Assembly (NCBI GenBank): GCA_009809945.1
Contig: WTPW01000340.1
Location: forward strand, 189,031 to 253,030
Length of the DNA: 64,000 bases
Reading direction: 5' to 3'
Source of the DNA: Gigaspora margarita
Lineage: Eukaryota > Glomeromycota > Glomeromycetes > Diversisporales > Gigasporaceae
The notes below the pieces were generated by a model. It searched no databases, had not been told where the DNA came from, and saw nothing but the letters and a program-made list of their open reading frames with translations. Shown here in pieces: positions 12,370 through 24,693 of the stretch. The number at the start of each line of letters is the position of its first letter. Within the stretch, counting starts at the first letter, position 1. The translations under genes and the position numbers were made by a program.

Positions 12370-13433
12370 ATGATGACACGCGGAATGATAACAGATGAAC
12401 TTATGATAGAAGTTGTAAGATTACCTTTGACTAAATTGAGGGTTGCTGAAAGTACTGAATATAATCAAGAACTTGAAGGATATGTAGGTTGTTTTTCTTC
12501 TTATTCATCTTATTTGTATCTTGTCATCTTTGTTCTTAAATTTTTTTTCTACATTTTTTTTTAAATTCATAATTATATAATATTGATATATGATATAGTT
12601 ATCACGTCAAGAATTTTTAGAAAAAATTCAAGCATTTAATTCAATCTCCCTCAAATTATCAATAAACAGAATGATCATACAAATACCTCTTGTATTCGTC
12701 ATAACAACTTTTGTATTATGTGTCGTAGCAGTGAAAACTTTAAGTCCTTTCGCTGATGAAGAACGAATTATCATAGGGATCGTGTTAGTTATATTATTAA
12801 TTTCGGTTATATTTATGTTCTTCTTTACTCATCAGAAAGGAAAGCACGTAAGTAGGTAATTCATTTTAAAACCATTATTATTCTAATTTTAACTAAATTA
12901 AACTTTTTAAAATTGTAACAGATAAGTTCTCTATCAACATTAATACAAGAATTTAATAAAGATGATAATAAACGTAATGTTAATTGGAAATTATATAATG
13001 AATCACGAAGCCGTAATTCATGTTTTAAATTTTCTAAGAATAAAACGGTAGCTCATTATAATATATATGTATATATATATGTTGTAAGTGGGAACGGAAC
13101 ATACTGTATTATAATATCTTGATTGTTAATATCTACGTCTAAAATTCCAATCCTCGCTTAATATTTATTAATAATTTAAATTCCATTTCCACTTACAACA
13201 TATAAGTTATTTATCATTTTATCATTAGATGCTAATAAATTTTCTACCCCTAAAAGTATTTGATAATTGAAATAGGATTACCCCCTGCATATCAAATGGA
13301 CATCGTTATTCATGATAATGAAAATGCTGTGCGTGACACAGAAGATTCTCCTCCATACGAAGAATTTACTTCACCTCCTAGTTGCAATCATTCTAATATT
13401 TCTTTACCTCCTCCTGTCTATTCCGAACACTGA
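12370..13433 (+). CDS. Two-span membrane protein with PPxY motifs, possible ubiquitin-ligase adaptor
   Basis: I do not recognise a named family. Four exons (12370-12483, 12599-12847, 12922-13012, 13276-13433) give 203 residues. The start is ATGATG; the second ATG is equally possible. Hydrophobic spans lie at about 63-84 and 95-114, separated by a short acidic loop. The C-terminal tail is rich in Pro, Ser and acidic residues and holds PPAY (154-157) and PPVY (197-200). PPxY motifs are the classical ligands of WW domains in Nedd4/Rsp5 ligases, so an adaptor or substrate role in membrane-protein sorting is a reasonable inference. The exon 3 donor is the weakest call: the donor after CGAAGCC is the one that keeps phase, and an earlier one in AAACGTAATG would also work. 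It reads in the same direction as the next gene, 139 bp away. Confidence 0.75.
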
Positions 13434-13572
13434 TCATTTAAACTAATCATGTAACACTGTAATATCAATCACATGTAAATGCATCTAAATAATTTTTTTA
13501 TGATAAATTCATTTTTTTGACCTTCATCTAATAATGTTTCGACAAACGTTAAGTCTCTTCAAAAATACAACA

Positions 13573-15413
13573 ATGAGTCGACTTAAAAATAAAACTGTTT
13601 TAATGTATTTATTTAATAATTTAAATTATATATCTGTCAATTCTTCTATTGACTTTTTTTGAAGTTTTTGTGCTTTAATTTAAAGAGACCAAATGGTCTT
13701 AAAAAATTAACTTTCAATTTTCAAGTTTTATATAAAGTGATTTGTTAAAAAAATGTTTATCTGATTTTTTGTTTTGATAAATTTTTAGCACTGGTGCTTC
13801 TGCTGGTATAGGCGAAGCGTGCGCCAAAGAATTTGCAAAAGTTGGCTCAAATTTGGTGATTGCTCCTTATTTCTACTATTTCTACTATTTCTACTATTTC
13901 TATTAGTTCTACTAGTTTTATATAACTTTCCATTTCAAAATTCTTCTCAATGTCAATTCATATTTTTATCAATTCATTTTACATTTACTGCTTATATTTT
14001 ATTTCTCTCTCTCGATCTTTTTCCAAAATTTTTACTTTTGTCCTTTACTCGTTCTTGAATTAGATTTTAACGGCTCGTAGAATTGATCGTCTGAATGAAT
14101 TGAAACAACTTATTTTATCTGAACACCCAAATTTAAAAGTTTATACTCGTCAGTTGGACGTACGCGATAAATCTACTGTTGATCAATTGGTTCCAACTTT
14201 ACCAAGTGATCTAAAGGATATTGATGTTTTGGTTAATAATGCTGGTAACCTTTTAATGCTAATTTATCTTCTTTTTTTAAATTAATTTTATTTATTAAAA
14301 TTATTTATTAAAATTATTTTACAACTTTTTTTTTTTTTAAAAAAAAAAAGGACTAGTCAAAGGAATGGACAAAATTGGTGAAGTTTCTTCCGAAGATATT
14401 GATACTATGATTGATACAAATGTTAAAGGATTATTGTACGTAACTCAAGCTGTGCTCCCGAGAATGAAGGAGCGACAGAAAGGTCATATAATTAATATTG
14501 GGTCCATATCAGGTTTGTTATCTAAACATTTTAATTCGATCAAATCTTTATATTAAAATGTTTGACTTATTTATTTGTAAATTATATATGATTATAGGAA
14601 AACAAGTTTATCCTAATGGTGGTGTATATTGCGCATCAAAACATGCTGTTAACGCTATATCAAGGACATTGCTTAATGAATTGGTAATTTTCATTAATAT
14701 TATGTTATTATGGTTATTATGTCATTCACTTTCTATTAATAAAATAATATAAATATATATATATATGTGACTATATATTATTAACTTTCACTAAAGGTGG
14801 ACACTCCTATCAGGGTCACAGAGATAAACCCTGGTAAAGATTTTTTTTTTTTTTTTTTTATTTGTTTATAATTTCTTATGGAACTTTATCTCTTTAAAAA
14901 AAATGAAGGTATGGTAGAAACTGAATTCTCTGTTATCAGATTCGGTGGGGATAAATCAAGAGCCGACAAAGTTTATGATGGCTTGGTAGGTTTTTTTTTT
15001 TTTTTTTGTTCTTCTTCTTTTATTATTACATCTATTTAATCTGATTTGATTTTATAACCATCTTTTCCGTTTAAGACACCGTTGACTGGTGAAGATATTG
15101 GTATAAACTCTTAATCTATATTTGAATTTTTTATATATTTATTATTTTATTTATTTACTAATATTTTATATATATATTATTTATATATTATTTATATTAA
15201 ATTAATTAAATTGGTTGTGAGTAGCTGAAACGGTTATATTTGTAGCTTCTAGGCCAGATCACGTAAACATTGCGGATGTTACAGTATATCCTGTTAATCA
15301 AGTAAGTAATCTGTTTCAATTTAGTTGTTTTATTGTATTTTTTTACTTTATCTAATTTATTTTAAAACAGGCTTCCGTTAGCTCGGTATATAGGCCAAAC
15401 GCTAAAAAATAGT
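13573..15413 (+). CDS. NADP-dependent short-chain dehydrogenase, YMR226C type
   Basis: Classical short-chain dehydrogenase/reductase related to yeast YMR226C, an NADP-dependent 3-hydroxy-acid/serine dehydrogenase of the cytosol. Ten exons (13573-13604, 13789-13855, 14064-14244, 14351-14512, 14598-14683, 14797-14833, 14909-14985, 15076-15100, 15225-15301, 15372-15413) close to 261 residues, close to the family length. The cofactor motif TGASAGIG is at 12-19 and NNAG at 91-94. The catalytic set N117, S145, Y158 and K162 is complete, with normal S-x12-Y-x3-K spacing, and INPG follows at the expected place. The TARR sequence after the second strand suggests NADP preference. No peroxisomal signal is seen at the C-terminus, which ends NAKK. 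Substrate is inferred from the family only. Introns are 60-210 bp, AT-rich, all GT-AG. Confidence 0.93.
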
Positions 15414-17770
15414 TATTTTATGTACATATCGATAATATCGTGTATTCTATAACTTATCCTATATTAGAAAAATATAATGTTTATCCCATTTTGTTTATAT
15501 ACTTAATATAACAGTTTAATTTACTGTATGTACATACAAATACATACTATCTTAATATTTTAGTTGAATTATAGTTTTCTACTGATTTGTTAAGCAGATA
15601 AGAAATTTATATACCGTATTATACAGTATTTTTTAAAAAAGAAATTTTATGCAATAGCCGTAATTTAAAGTTTATGAAATTATCTATAAATTTGAAGTTT
15701 TATCATTATCGTTATATATCTGGAAAATTGAAAAAAATTCCTGATACCCCAACATGATTCTTCTTGAGCTGTTTCTAATTAAAAGTCTCTCTCGTTATAG
15801 TGAACTTTCGATATAATTAAATTTTGAATACAGTGAAAACTCTCAATATGTGAATTTACTAATAAAACTCACAATATGTTGAATTTTTATTAATATGTAG
15901 AAGCCGTTCACTTTATTATAACAAAGAGTGACTTGTATAAAAGTATTTATAAATATTTGGGAATTTTGCTAAAAAAAAAAAATATCCCTTCAAGACTATG
16001 TAGACTTTATAAATAAAATTAAATTTTTTAACCATATAAAATAATGAAAAAAGTACACCAGGCCTATGCTATAGAAGTAGGAACCAGAATTATAATAGTA
16101 TCTAATGCCAAGATAAATTGATCTATTTAGGTTAACTGGTTTGGAAGTTTGAAAGAAATTGATATAAGGATGATAAAGGTAAGTACTAGAGTCAGAATGA
16201 ACCTTGTAAGAGCAGAAGTAGGTAATAGTAATAGTTCAAAAGTACTATAACTACAAGTATTGGTTAATAACATAATGCAAGTTACTAAAGCCTAGGTGAT
16301 ATCTAGATAGAACAGGAACTGTTTTAGCAAGTTGCCTATTGAGAATAAGATGGCCTGTATTTTATAAAATATAAAATGAAGTTTTAAAAAGCATAAAAAA
16401 ACAGATTTGGAGGGTTAGAACTAATTATATAAATATTGCTAATACTTTGATAAAAGCAAACAAAATTGATCAGTAAAGCAAAAAATCAAAGGATTTAAAT
16501 AGACAACTCTTGTAGTTGGATTGTAGATATAGTAGCTAGTATAGAATCTTTAGGCAAACTACTTAAATAAAATAATTTTCTTATTTATGCTTCAATTATA
16601 TAATAACCAAAATTTTTTAAAATTTATTTAAATTAGAGGGTGAATCTGGTAGTGACAGTTCTGAGCCAATCAAATTGCAAGATTAGGTATGACAAGAATT
16701 TCAAAATTACAAATTGCAATAATTTAAAATTATAACTATGAAACTGTTATTTGTATCTAGCAAAAATGTTTCTTGAAGTGTTTTTTATATAATAAATTTA
16801 CTTTTAACTCTAAATCTAATTCTAATACAAATCTGATTACTGTCATTGCCGGTAACAAACATATTTTTTCTAAATTGAAATTAGAGTCAATATTAAAATT
16901 AGAAATTAAAAATTTCATAGTAAAATTACTCAAAAAAAAACTTTTTATTAGAGCACTAAAAATAGTTTTTACACAACTTTTTAAAAAAATAAGTGATAGA
17001 TCCATGGGTCGATAGCATTGTGGTTGCACTCCCAGGTCTTCAGTCATTCCAGTCACAAGATCAATGGTTCAAGATCTACTAGAGACATATTTCTACTCAA
17101 AATCATGGGACAGACAGGCTAAATTAGGAAGCAAGGGCCATAGCTGGTGGCTTAGTCATACAAGCTTGTGAACAACTCTTAATTTGGATACTTTTGGTGA
17201 AATTCTGATTGAATTGGGATACTTTTCAGTAAAACTCTGGTTGAAAAAAAAGTTCTGGTTAAATAAGATAAGCTAGTTACAAACCAGTTGTAAACAATCT
17301 ACAAAGTATGTCATAAGACCCTAATTAAAAAAAGAACTGCAGAATTTGAACTTAGAAAGACCTGCTCGAAGCAAAAGGATGACTAAAGCAAGAAGCTATA
17401 AAGTTTATCCAATAAACCGGATGGAAAGTAGAGTAATCCTGATAACCCCGAGGTGAAAATTTCCAGAAGAACTGAATGGGTTTGGGAGTTGGGATGCTAG
17501 ATAGCAAGAATAAGAAAAAATTTAGTGGAACTAAGTATGGGTTAGGGAGATAGGGACAATCCATAGATTGTTCAGCTAAAATTAGAAAAGATAGATATGA
17601 ACTATGTAACAAAATAAAATCATCGACCTTAATAAAAGAGCACCAACAGTGCCCCTAGTATAGTGATTAGGGTTTAAGAAAAAAAAATAAGTGATTTTTG
17701 ATAAAATAAATAGTTGTTTTGAATTTTCATAATCATATTATATTATATCTAATCTTGAAATTTAATTTGA
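15414..17770. other. Intergenic region after the dehydrogenase
   Basis: No gene recognised. About 15790-15940 has inverted arms with TTATAGTGAACT/AGTGAAC-like words (probable small TIR element; a related one lies at 35600-35770). 16050-17000 is unique-looking AT-rich sequence with short non-conserved frames. A SINE-like segment starts at about 17005. Confidence 0.4.
17005..17095 (+). repeat. tRNA-derived SINE-like segment
   Basis: Contains an A-box-like TAGCATTGTGGTTG (17013-17026) and a B-box-like GGTTCAAGATC (17066-17076) at tRNA-like spacing. It cannot fold as an intact tRNA. A similar arrangement on the minus strand is at 54205-54275. Confidence 0.4.
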
Positions 17771-17773
17771 TTA

Positions 17774-18117
17774 TATGGGGTGATTTCAATAGAAACAGCC
17801 CATTTTTACAATTTTTTGAAAAATGAGTTTTTATTAGATTAATATAAATTTTGACATGATTGATATTTTTCAATTATAAATGAAAGTCGATTTGCATAAT
17901 AAAAATCAAAGATAATGTACAAGAAAAATTACACAAGGTTGCGTAGGGCCAACACATCACGAGATTACCCGATAGTCACATGTTACCTTTAACCAATCAA
18001 AATCGTGAAATTTGATTAACCCGGATCAGCCCGAAAATTAAAACAAATGGTTAAACTTGATTATCTCAAAATAAAATAGATGTAAAAATGTGCTATTTCT
18101 ATTGAAATCACCCCATA
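17774..18117. mobile_element. Harbinger-like MITE, TSD TTA
   Basis: The terminal repeat TATGGGGTGATTTCAATAGA is perfect at both ends over 20+ bp, flanked by TTA (17771-17773, 18118-18120). A 2-bp TA duplication with longer ends cannot be excluded. No coding. Confidence 0.78.
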
Positions 18118-18209
18118 TTATAAAAATTTTATAACAACAAATTCTAGTAGCAATATTAGGATAACTAATTAAATATCAAATATATATATATAACTAATTG
18201 TACATATAA

Positions 18210-18450
18210 TTATACATGAGGACGAAAACATTTTGGGTTTGAAAACCTGAAATTAAAATTTGAAGACGAAATTGTTTTTGATCTATTTTACTTGAAAGAC
18301 AAAATTATTTGATACTTTTTTTAAATAGACAAAATTATAAAGAACATATCTATATAAATTTTATTTGCTCTTCCTTATAAAAAATTTTAATTTTCTTTAA
18401 TGAAGACGAAATAGGCCTTTTTCAAAAATCAATTTTGGTGGCATCACTAC
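18210..18450. repeat. Dispersed repeat shared with 49190-49400
   Basis: Both contain ACCxGAAATTAAAA, GTTTTTGA(T/C)CTATTTTAC and ending TTTTTCAAAAATCAATTT. No coding; family unknown. Confidence 0.55.
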
Positions 18451-18592
18451 ATATAATACTTTTAAAAATTAACTAAATAAAATTCTATTTGAAAAATAGA
18501 TATTTTAAAAACAAAAAAAAAAAATAAATATAATAAAAAGAATTAAATTATAAATTGTTAAATTTTAAAGATATAGAAAATAGATTCAAAGT

Positions 18593-18885
18593 AGGACCCT
18601 GGACATCTAGTACAGAGGTTATACTTTATTTTTTTAGCAAAAACCCCTGAAATTTGAGAAGCAAAAAAACAGTTTTTGTAATTATCTTGGCATTTAGTGG
18701 TCCAATTTGAATAAACTTTTTTTAAAAATGAAGCTCTTAGTGAGGCGCATCTAACAAAAAAAGTTCATTCAATTCTGATCACTAGATCAAAAGTTATTTA
18801 AAAATATATTTTGTTGTTTTTAGCAAATTGGACCAAAATTGGCCAAAATCTAGTTATAACCTATATAAGAGATGTCCAGGGTCCT
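18593..18885. mobile_element. AGGACCC-ended MITE with 8-bp duplication
   Basis: The terminal repeat AGGACCCTGGACATCT is perfect at both ends, then a related AGGTTATA stretch. Flanks are TTCAAAGT (18585-18592) and TTCAGAGT (18886-18893), seven of eight matching. The right flank abuts the duplication of the hAT-like element at 18902. Confidence 0.83.
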
Positions 18886-18901
18886 TTCAGAGTATTATAA
18901 C

Positions 18902-20510
18902 TAGGGTTCGGAATGGGCCGGGTCAGACCGGGTTTCTTCAAATTTAAGCCCAAGCCCAAAGAAATTTTATAAGCTCAAGCCTGCCCTAGTAAAAATTTAC
19001 GGGTTTGGGCTGGGCTGGGTCACTTCAAAACTATACCCGGACCAACCAAACCCGACTGGGCCCGGTGATTAAGTGGATATTACCAGCACGCGTATTGGAT
19101 ATCTTTCTCGTGATTGGTTGATCACGTAAATTAAAAATTATGTCATAATTGGTCACTTTGTAGATTATGTAACAACTGGGCAATCAAAATTTATTATAAG
19201 TGATATCGATATAACGATAATAATACAGTATTATGAGTAAAAAATAAACCTGGGCAAATGAACTTGGTGTATTGAACAAATCCATAAAATAATAAATGAT
19301 ATCTGTTATTGTTGTATACATACTAACTAAAAACCTTGAATTCACGACAATTCAATATTAAAGCTATTTAATATGATTTAATTTTAACAGAAAAATTATG
19401 ATATACATTCCTAAATTATATGGAAATTTTTCAACAACATCAAACAATAGTTATAGTTTCCCGTAATATATAATCATCCCAAAGTAATATTGATTATGAG
19501 GATTTAGTAGAAAAAGAATTAGTTTTGTTAGACAAAGTTAATGCTCGACCTGAATTTTGGCAACTTTTTCCAGAAGCAAATTCATGTTTTTTAATTATGG
19601 GAATGAAGAATTAAATATTTCTACTTATAAGGAATTAAAAAAAGACAATGAAGAATACTATTTATATTGTAATAAGCCTATCTTAAATATAAACCACAAA
19701 TGAATAATGTAGAATCTATTTTTTAAAAAAAATTAAATAAACAAGTTTTTTATTACATTCTTAAATATTACTAAAAAAGATTTGGACTTATTAATGTCAA
19801 GATTCCGAAAGATAACTGATAAAGTTACTTACCAAACACTTCTTTATATCTAGTAAGCATCAAGTGTTGTAATTTATTTTAATCTAATATTATTAAAAGT
19901 TACTTTATATTATCTTTAAGCTCTTTTTTCAAACAAGTTAGTTGTACTTTTGTAAGTTAATTAAAGCTTTAACATATATATTTATTGTACATTACTATTT
20001 TTCTAGCTTATGAACCATCTCTAAGTGAGGTATACCCAGGTAGGGTGAATCCCAAAGATACACAAGATACTCAAAGCTTTGTTTGCGAAGAGTCTTCAAT
20101 AGTATTATGTACATAAAGTAAAGTGTAAGTGAAAAAAATACACAAAGTTGGTTAAAAAAAAGAAAAAAAAACCAAACTTGGTTTGTGTTATAACAATAAG
20201 TAAACGATTGAACAATAAATGGCAATTACATTTTTTTTTAAAAATTTACTATGATAGGGGGTAAAAGTACTTTAAACTGTGTAAATTCAAGTTGTATAAA
20301 ATTGACCAATCACGAGAAAGAAATCCTATATATAAGGGCCCGTGGGGGCCCGCAGGTCCATTTCCAAAACCTGACCCAAGCCTGGTATTTAATAAACCTG
20401 GTCTAAACCCGACCCACTTTATAATGGGTCAAAATATTGGATCTGGCTTTGACCCAAACCCCACCCAACCCGCAAACCCATGAGTTTAGCCCAGCCCATT
20501 CTGAACTCTA
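18902..20510. mobile_element. hAT-like nonautonomous element, TSD ATTATAAC
   Basis: The ends TAGGGTTCGGAATGGGCC and (other strand) TAGAGTTCAGAATGGGCT are flanked by perfect ATTATAAC repeats (18894-18901, 20511-20518). Subterminal regions are rich in GGGCC/CCCGG words. An interior piece at about 19495-19700 has coding-like plus-strand frames (VLLDKVNARPEFWQLFPEANS) with a frameshift. This could be a fragment of a lost transposase or captured gene; I do not recognise it. Confidence 0.88.
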
Positions 20511-20802
20511 ATTATAACTAACTATATAAAGTAAGTAGTATAGAAAATAAGAAAATTTAAATAGCAATTTTTTAACAAATTGCAAGTATGGCTTCTAGTA
20601 TAGAACTTTTAGATAAATTACTTAAATAGGCAACCAAAAATTGTATATATTGTTGTATTTTTATTTATATAAATATTCAAAAATAACTAATAAATTCCTA
20701 GTTTCAAAATAGGTACTTCGAACCCAAAAAAAATTGTTAAAATAAAATTTAAAAAGAACTTATTTATATATAAATTTTTTATACAAATATTTAAAAGGAT
20801 AA

Positions 20803-21022
20803 TGTTATTTGTAACAGCCTGTTACATGCTTATTTGTAACAGCCTTTATTCTAACTCAAAATTTTACTAAGACAACACCTATTGCACTTCTAACAAAAAA
20901 TAATCCTCTTGCAATTCTGTATTAATCTTGACTTTAATTTTAACCAAACCTAATTTTAATATTAATATGCTTTAATGGGCTATTACAAATAAGTGTGTAA
21001 CAGGCTGTTACAAATAGGTTTT
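20803..21022. mobile_element. Short TIR element (TATTTGTAACAGCC ends)
   Basis: The arm TATTTGTAACAGCCTGTTAC occurs at both ends in inverted orientation, each followed by a second partial copy of TTATTTGTAA. No clear duplication was found. Confidence 0.65.
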
Positions 21023-21663
21023 TCCTATTTAAAAAACTAAAAATTAATAAACTAAAGATAATTATAAGTATAACAACTTAGAAAAGATTAAATTGTTATT
21101 TTTTTTTTTTTTTTTTTTTCAAAGCGAGATCTTGCCTCAGTTTTTTATTTAATCCTTTATATAATTACATTACATTAATGATTTTACATAAATTTTCTCA
21201 AAACTGAAACTTGGGCTAGTTTACCCATGACCTATACTTGTTTAAGTAGGGCCAAAGTTCTGCTTAATCTAATAAACTATTGATATATATTGGTGGTGTA
21301 TTATATTTAACGAACAATTTTTCCATATTTCTAGTTTGATGTTTGTGTTCCTTTTCGTTGCTTGATTACAATGTTCCTTTTCTATTTTACTGGCGACTAT
21401 TTTAAATATCTTTCCTTCTTTTTTCTTCTGCTTCTTTGTAGCTGCTTCTTTATTTCTTGGTTGCTATATTTTATTGTAGATCTCTTTTGCAACCTTATGT
21501 AGTATTTGGACTGTTAAACTTTTCTTCTTATTTTCTTTTGGGGCTAGCTTGTTTATTTCTTTTGATTCATTTATATTAATCATTCCGTGTATGATTTTTG
21601 TACTTCCTTTCTTCGTGTTTGTTATACCTAAGGAGTTAATGATCATTTTCTGAACGTTATGTA

Positions 21664-23491
21664 CATCAGCGAATTTATATTAAGAAATCTTTCGAAAGAT
21701 CTTGCACACATGCAAAATCTTTCGAAAGATCTTGCATATCGCAATATATTTCGAAATATTGCGCAATATATTTCGAAATATTTCAGGTTTCGAAATATTT
21801 CGAAAATGTTTTCGAAATATTTCGAAAGTGGATTCGAAATATTTTTCGAAATATTTTAGTTCGAAATAATTCAAAATAATTCAAAATATTTTAGACCTGG
21901 AAAACCAAGCTGGATCAGTCGATCTGTAACCTGGATCATACCAAGGGTGCATTTGACTATGTTTTCGAAATATATCGATATGTATTGAAATTAATCTACA
22001 AATTTTGTATTACATGATCAGATTAGATCTTTGTTTATAAATTAGATCTTCTACATTGTTCTTTTTGTTTCCTTTGTTTTTTTACTTTCGGTTTGTTTTT
22101 TTTTGGGTTTTCGCTTTATTTTTTTTTGGTTTTCGCTTTGTTTTTTTTTTTTAATTTTTTTACATTTTACAAAAAAGAATAAGCACAAGTCTTCGCAAGT
22201 TTTCGAAAGTTTTCGCAAGTTTTTGAAAGGTTTCACTATTTATTTTTTCGTTTGACATTTTTTGTTTTTTGTTTTTGTTTTGTTTTTTTTAATTAACTTA
22301 TTTTATTCTGGCACTTTGCGAGAAAACTCTTACTTCCTTAGCATTTTACAAGAGAACAACCTGAAGTTTTTTGCTATTTTGCGAACATTGACCTGGCTTT
22401 CGGCAACTTCNNNNNNNNNNNNNNNNNNNNNNNNNNNNNNNNNNNNNNNNNNNNNNNNNNNNNNNNNNNNNNNNNNNNNNNNNNNNNNNNNNNNNNNNNN
22501 NNNNNNNNNNNNNNNNNNNNNNNNNNNNNNNNNNNNNNNNNNNNNNNNNNNNNNNNNNNNNNNNNNNNNNNNNNNNNNNNNNNNNNNNNNNNNNNNNNNN
22601 NNNNNNNNNNNNNNNNNNNNNNNNNNNNNNNNNNNNNNNNNNNNNNNNNNNNNNNNNNNNNNNNNNNNNNNNNNNNNNNNNNNNNNNNNNNNNNNNNNNN
22701 NNNNNNNNNNNNNNNNNNNNNNNNNNNNNNNNNNNNNNNNNNNNNNNNNNNNNNNNNNNNNNNNNNNNNNNNNNNNNNNNNNNNNNNNNNNNNNNNNNNN
22801 NNNNNNNNNNNNNNNNNNNNNNNNNNNNNNNNNNNNNNNNNNNNNNNNNNNNNNNNNNNNNNNNNNNNNNNNNNNNNNNNNNNNNNNNNNNNNNNNNNNN
22901 NNNNNNNNNNNNNNNNNNNNNNNNNNNNNNNNNNNNNTTTTGTAAAGAATGTATACCGGTAATAAAATATATAATATTAAATAAAAATATATATTTAATT
23001 TAAAATATAATATATTAATAATAATAAATAAATAAATATATAATTTTATATTAAATTGCGAAACCTTGCGAAATCGTGCGAAAACGATCAAAAAATTTGA
23101 TTGTGAATATGTATATCGTTTATTTATTTTTTAAAAAAATTTTAAAATATTGTGAAATATTGCGAAATAATGCGAAATAATCTGATAACGTGTGAAATAT
23201 TGCGAAATAATACAAAATAATCTGATAATATGTGAAATATTACCTCCTGTGACCCTGGAGNGGAGTAATTAGATAGGGGTTGCATTTTTTTATTTGCACT
23301 ATTTCGCAATATATTTCGAAATATTTCGCAATTATTTCGAAATATTTCGCAATATATTTCGAAATCTTTCGAAAGAAAATCTTTCGAAAGATTGTGATTC
23401 TTTCAAAAGATTTAGCGTCAATCGCAATTCTTTCGAAAGATTTCGGCATGCAATTTCTTTCGAAAGATTTCGTATATTTATTTTGGTGATG
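21664..23491. mobile_element. TTCGAA-rich foldback DNA element with TA duplication, containing gap
   Basis: The ends are CATCAGCGAATTTATA at left and, on the other strand, CATCACCAAAATAAATATA at right, each flanked by TA (21662-21663, 23492-23493). Each end runs into 200-300 bp of short palindromes built from TTTCGAAA, ATTGCGCAAT and CTTTCGAAAG. The middle contains the assembly gap 22411-22937. It sits inside the LINE ORF2 and leaves a clean frame when removed. No transposase is visible, but the gap could hide coding sequence. Confidence 0.75.
22411..22937. other. Assembly gap (527 N)
   Basis: Run of N inside the foldback element, so its true length and centre are unknown. Long open frames across it are artefacts. 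Confidence 0.99.
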
Positions 23492-23600
23492 TAATACTAT
23501 CTCTGATTTTATTCCATTTTTCTCCAGTGTGCTTCTTATTGCCTCCTTTATCACTTTTCTTAGACTTATTGAATTTTTTGTACATGTGATTAGGTGATAA

Positions 23601-23742
23601 GGGCGCTGACATTTATTAGGTAATATTTTAGGGGGTGGGGGGTCAAGAAAAATCTTACCTTAGTTAAATTTGATTGGCTTACCTGGGGGTAGGGGGTAAA
23701 CCCCTATAGTAAATGAATATTAGGTAATAAATGTCAGCGCCC
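23601..23742. mobile_element. 142-bp Harbinger-like MITE with TAA duplication
   Basis: The terminal inverted repeat GGGCGCTGACATTTATTA is found at both ends, flanked by TAA at 23598-23600 and 23743-23745. The centre contains G-rich runs. It interrupts the LINE ORF2 between the CPECPRECGHS cluster and the following codons; excision with one TAA restores the frame. Confidence 0.85.
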
Positions 23743-24693
23743 TAATTGCTTTTACTATGCCCACATTCTCTTGGACATTCTGGGCACATTTTTTCTTTTT
23801 TGTTATGATTATATTTCACCTCGTTTGTCAGAAGTTCCTCTAGTAGCATCTTGATTTTGAAAGCTTTGATTTTAGAGTACTTTGGATTTGTTTCTCTTGC
23901 TGTTGGTTCGTACCGGTAATTTATATAATCAAAGAATGATTTCTAGTCGGTTTCTCTTCTTCTTGGATCCCAAATCTGTGTCCTTATTTGTGATTGCCAT
24001 CTTGCTGTTTGGGTTGCATTAAAGATATGTCGAATGAATCATCTCATTTTATGTTCTACGCTTGCTTCATTCCATTTCAGTTGGTATGTATTAAATCTAA
24101 TATTTGAGTGTTGAATTTCTCCCTTTAGTTTGATAGGTTTTTCTTCTACAAACGTGATTTTCTCTTGATTTTTAAATTCGAATTTCAATTGTCTTCTGAT
24201 ACAAAGAGTTTTCCAGCTCAACCAACTTGGCCAGTTTGTCATTTCTAGTATCTCCCTTATTTTATGTAGTTCTTTCTTTTGCACGTTCTCTGTCTTTCTA
24301 ACCCAGTTTACTTTCTTTTGAATGATTACTCCTATCTTTGTTCTTTTCTTTGCGATTGCTGCTATTTGTGTGAGTGCTGTTATGAAGTTTTTTTCCACGG
24401 TCTGCCATTCTTCTACTTCTACTTGCCATGTTATTCTGCTTTGTACCATTTGACATAATATACTTGTTTTCTGTTCGTTATTTTTGACATATTTTTGTAT
24501 TTTTATTTTTATTTCAAGCTTGCTGTCTTTCCATATCATGTCTTCAATTTCTTTTAGTGCTCCGTTCATTTCGTTATTTCTCATAATTGTTACCTCCTTA
24601 CTTGTTGTTTCTTTTAATATCTTTGTATTCTTCTTTGTATTGTCTCTTTGTAATTGTCTTAGATCCTCCCTGTGTATCTTTAATCTACGCTTA

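Noticed and set aside
16757-17056. Frames on both strands in 16757-17056
   Set aside because: Lys/Leu/Phe-rich in both directions, as chance frames in AT-rich DNA are; no domain, no splice support, and they run into a SINE-like segment.
17005-17095. Functional tRNA gene
   Set aside because: A- and B-box-like words exist but no acceptor stem or anticodon arm can be paired.
22262-23091. Long open frames across the N runs (also at 43329-44229)
   Set aside because: They consist of unknown residues from assembly gaps.
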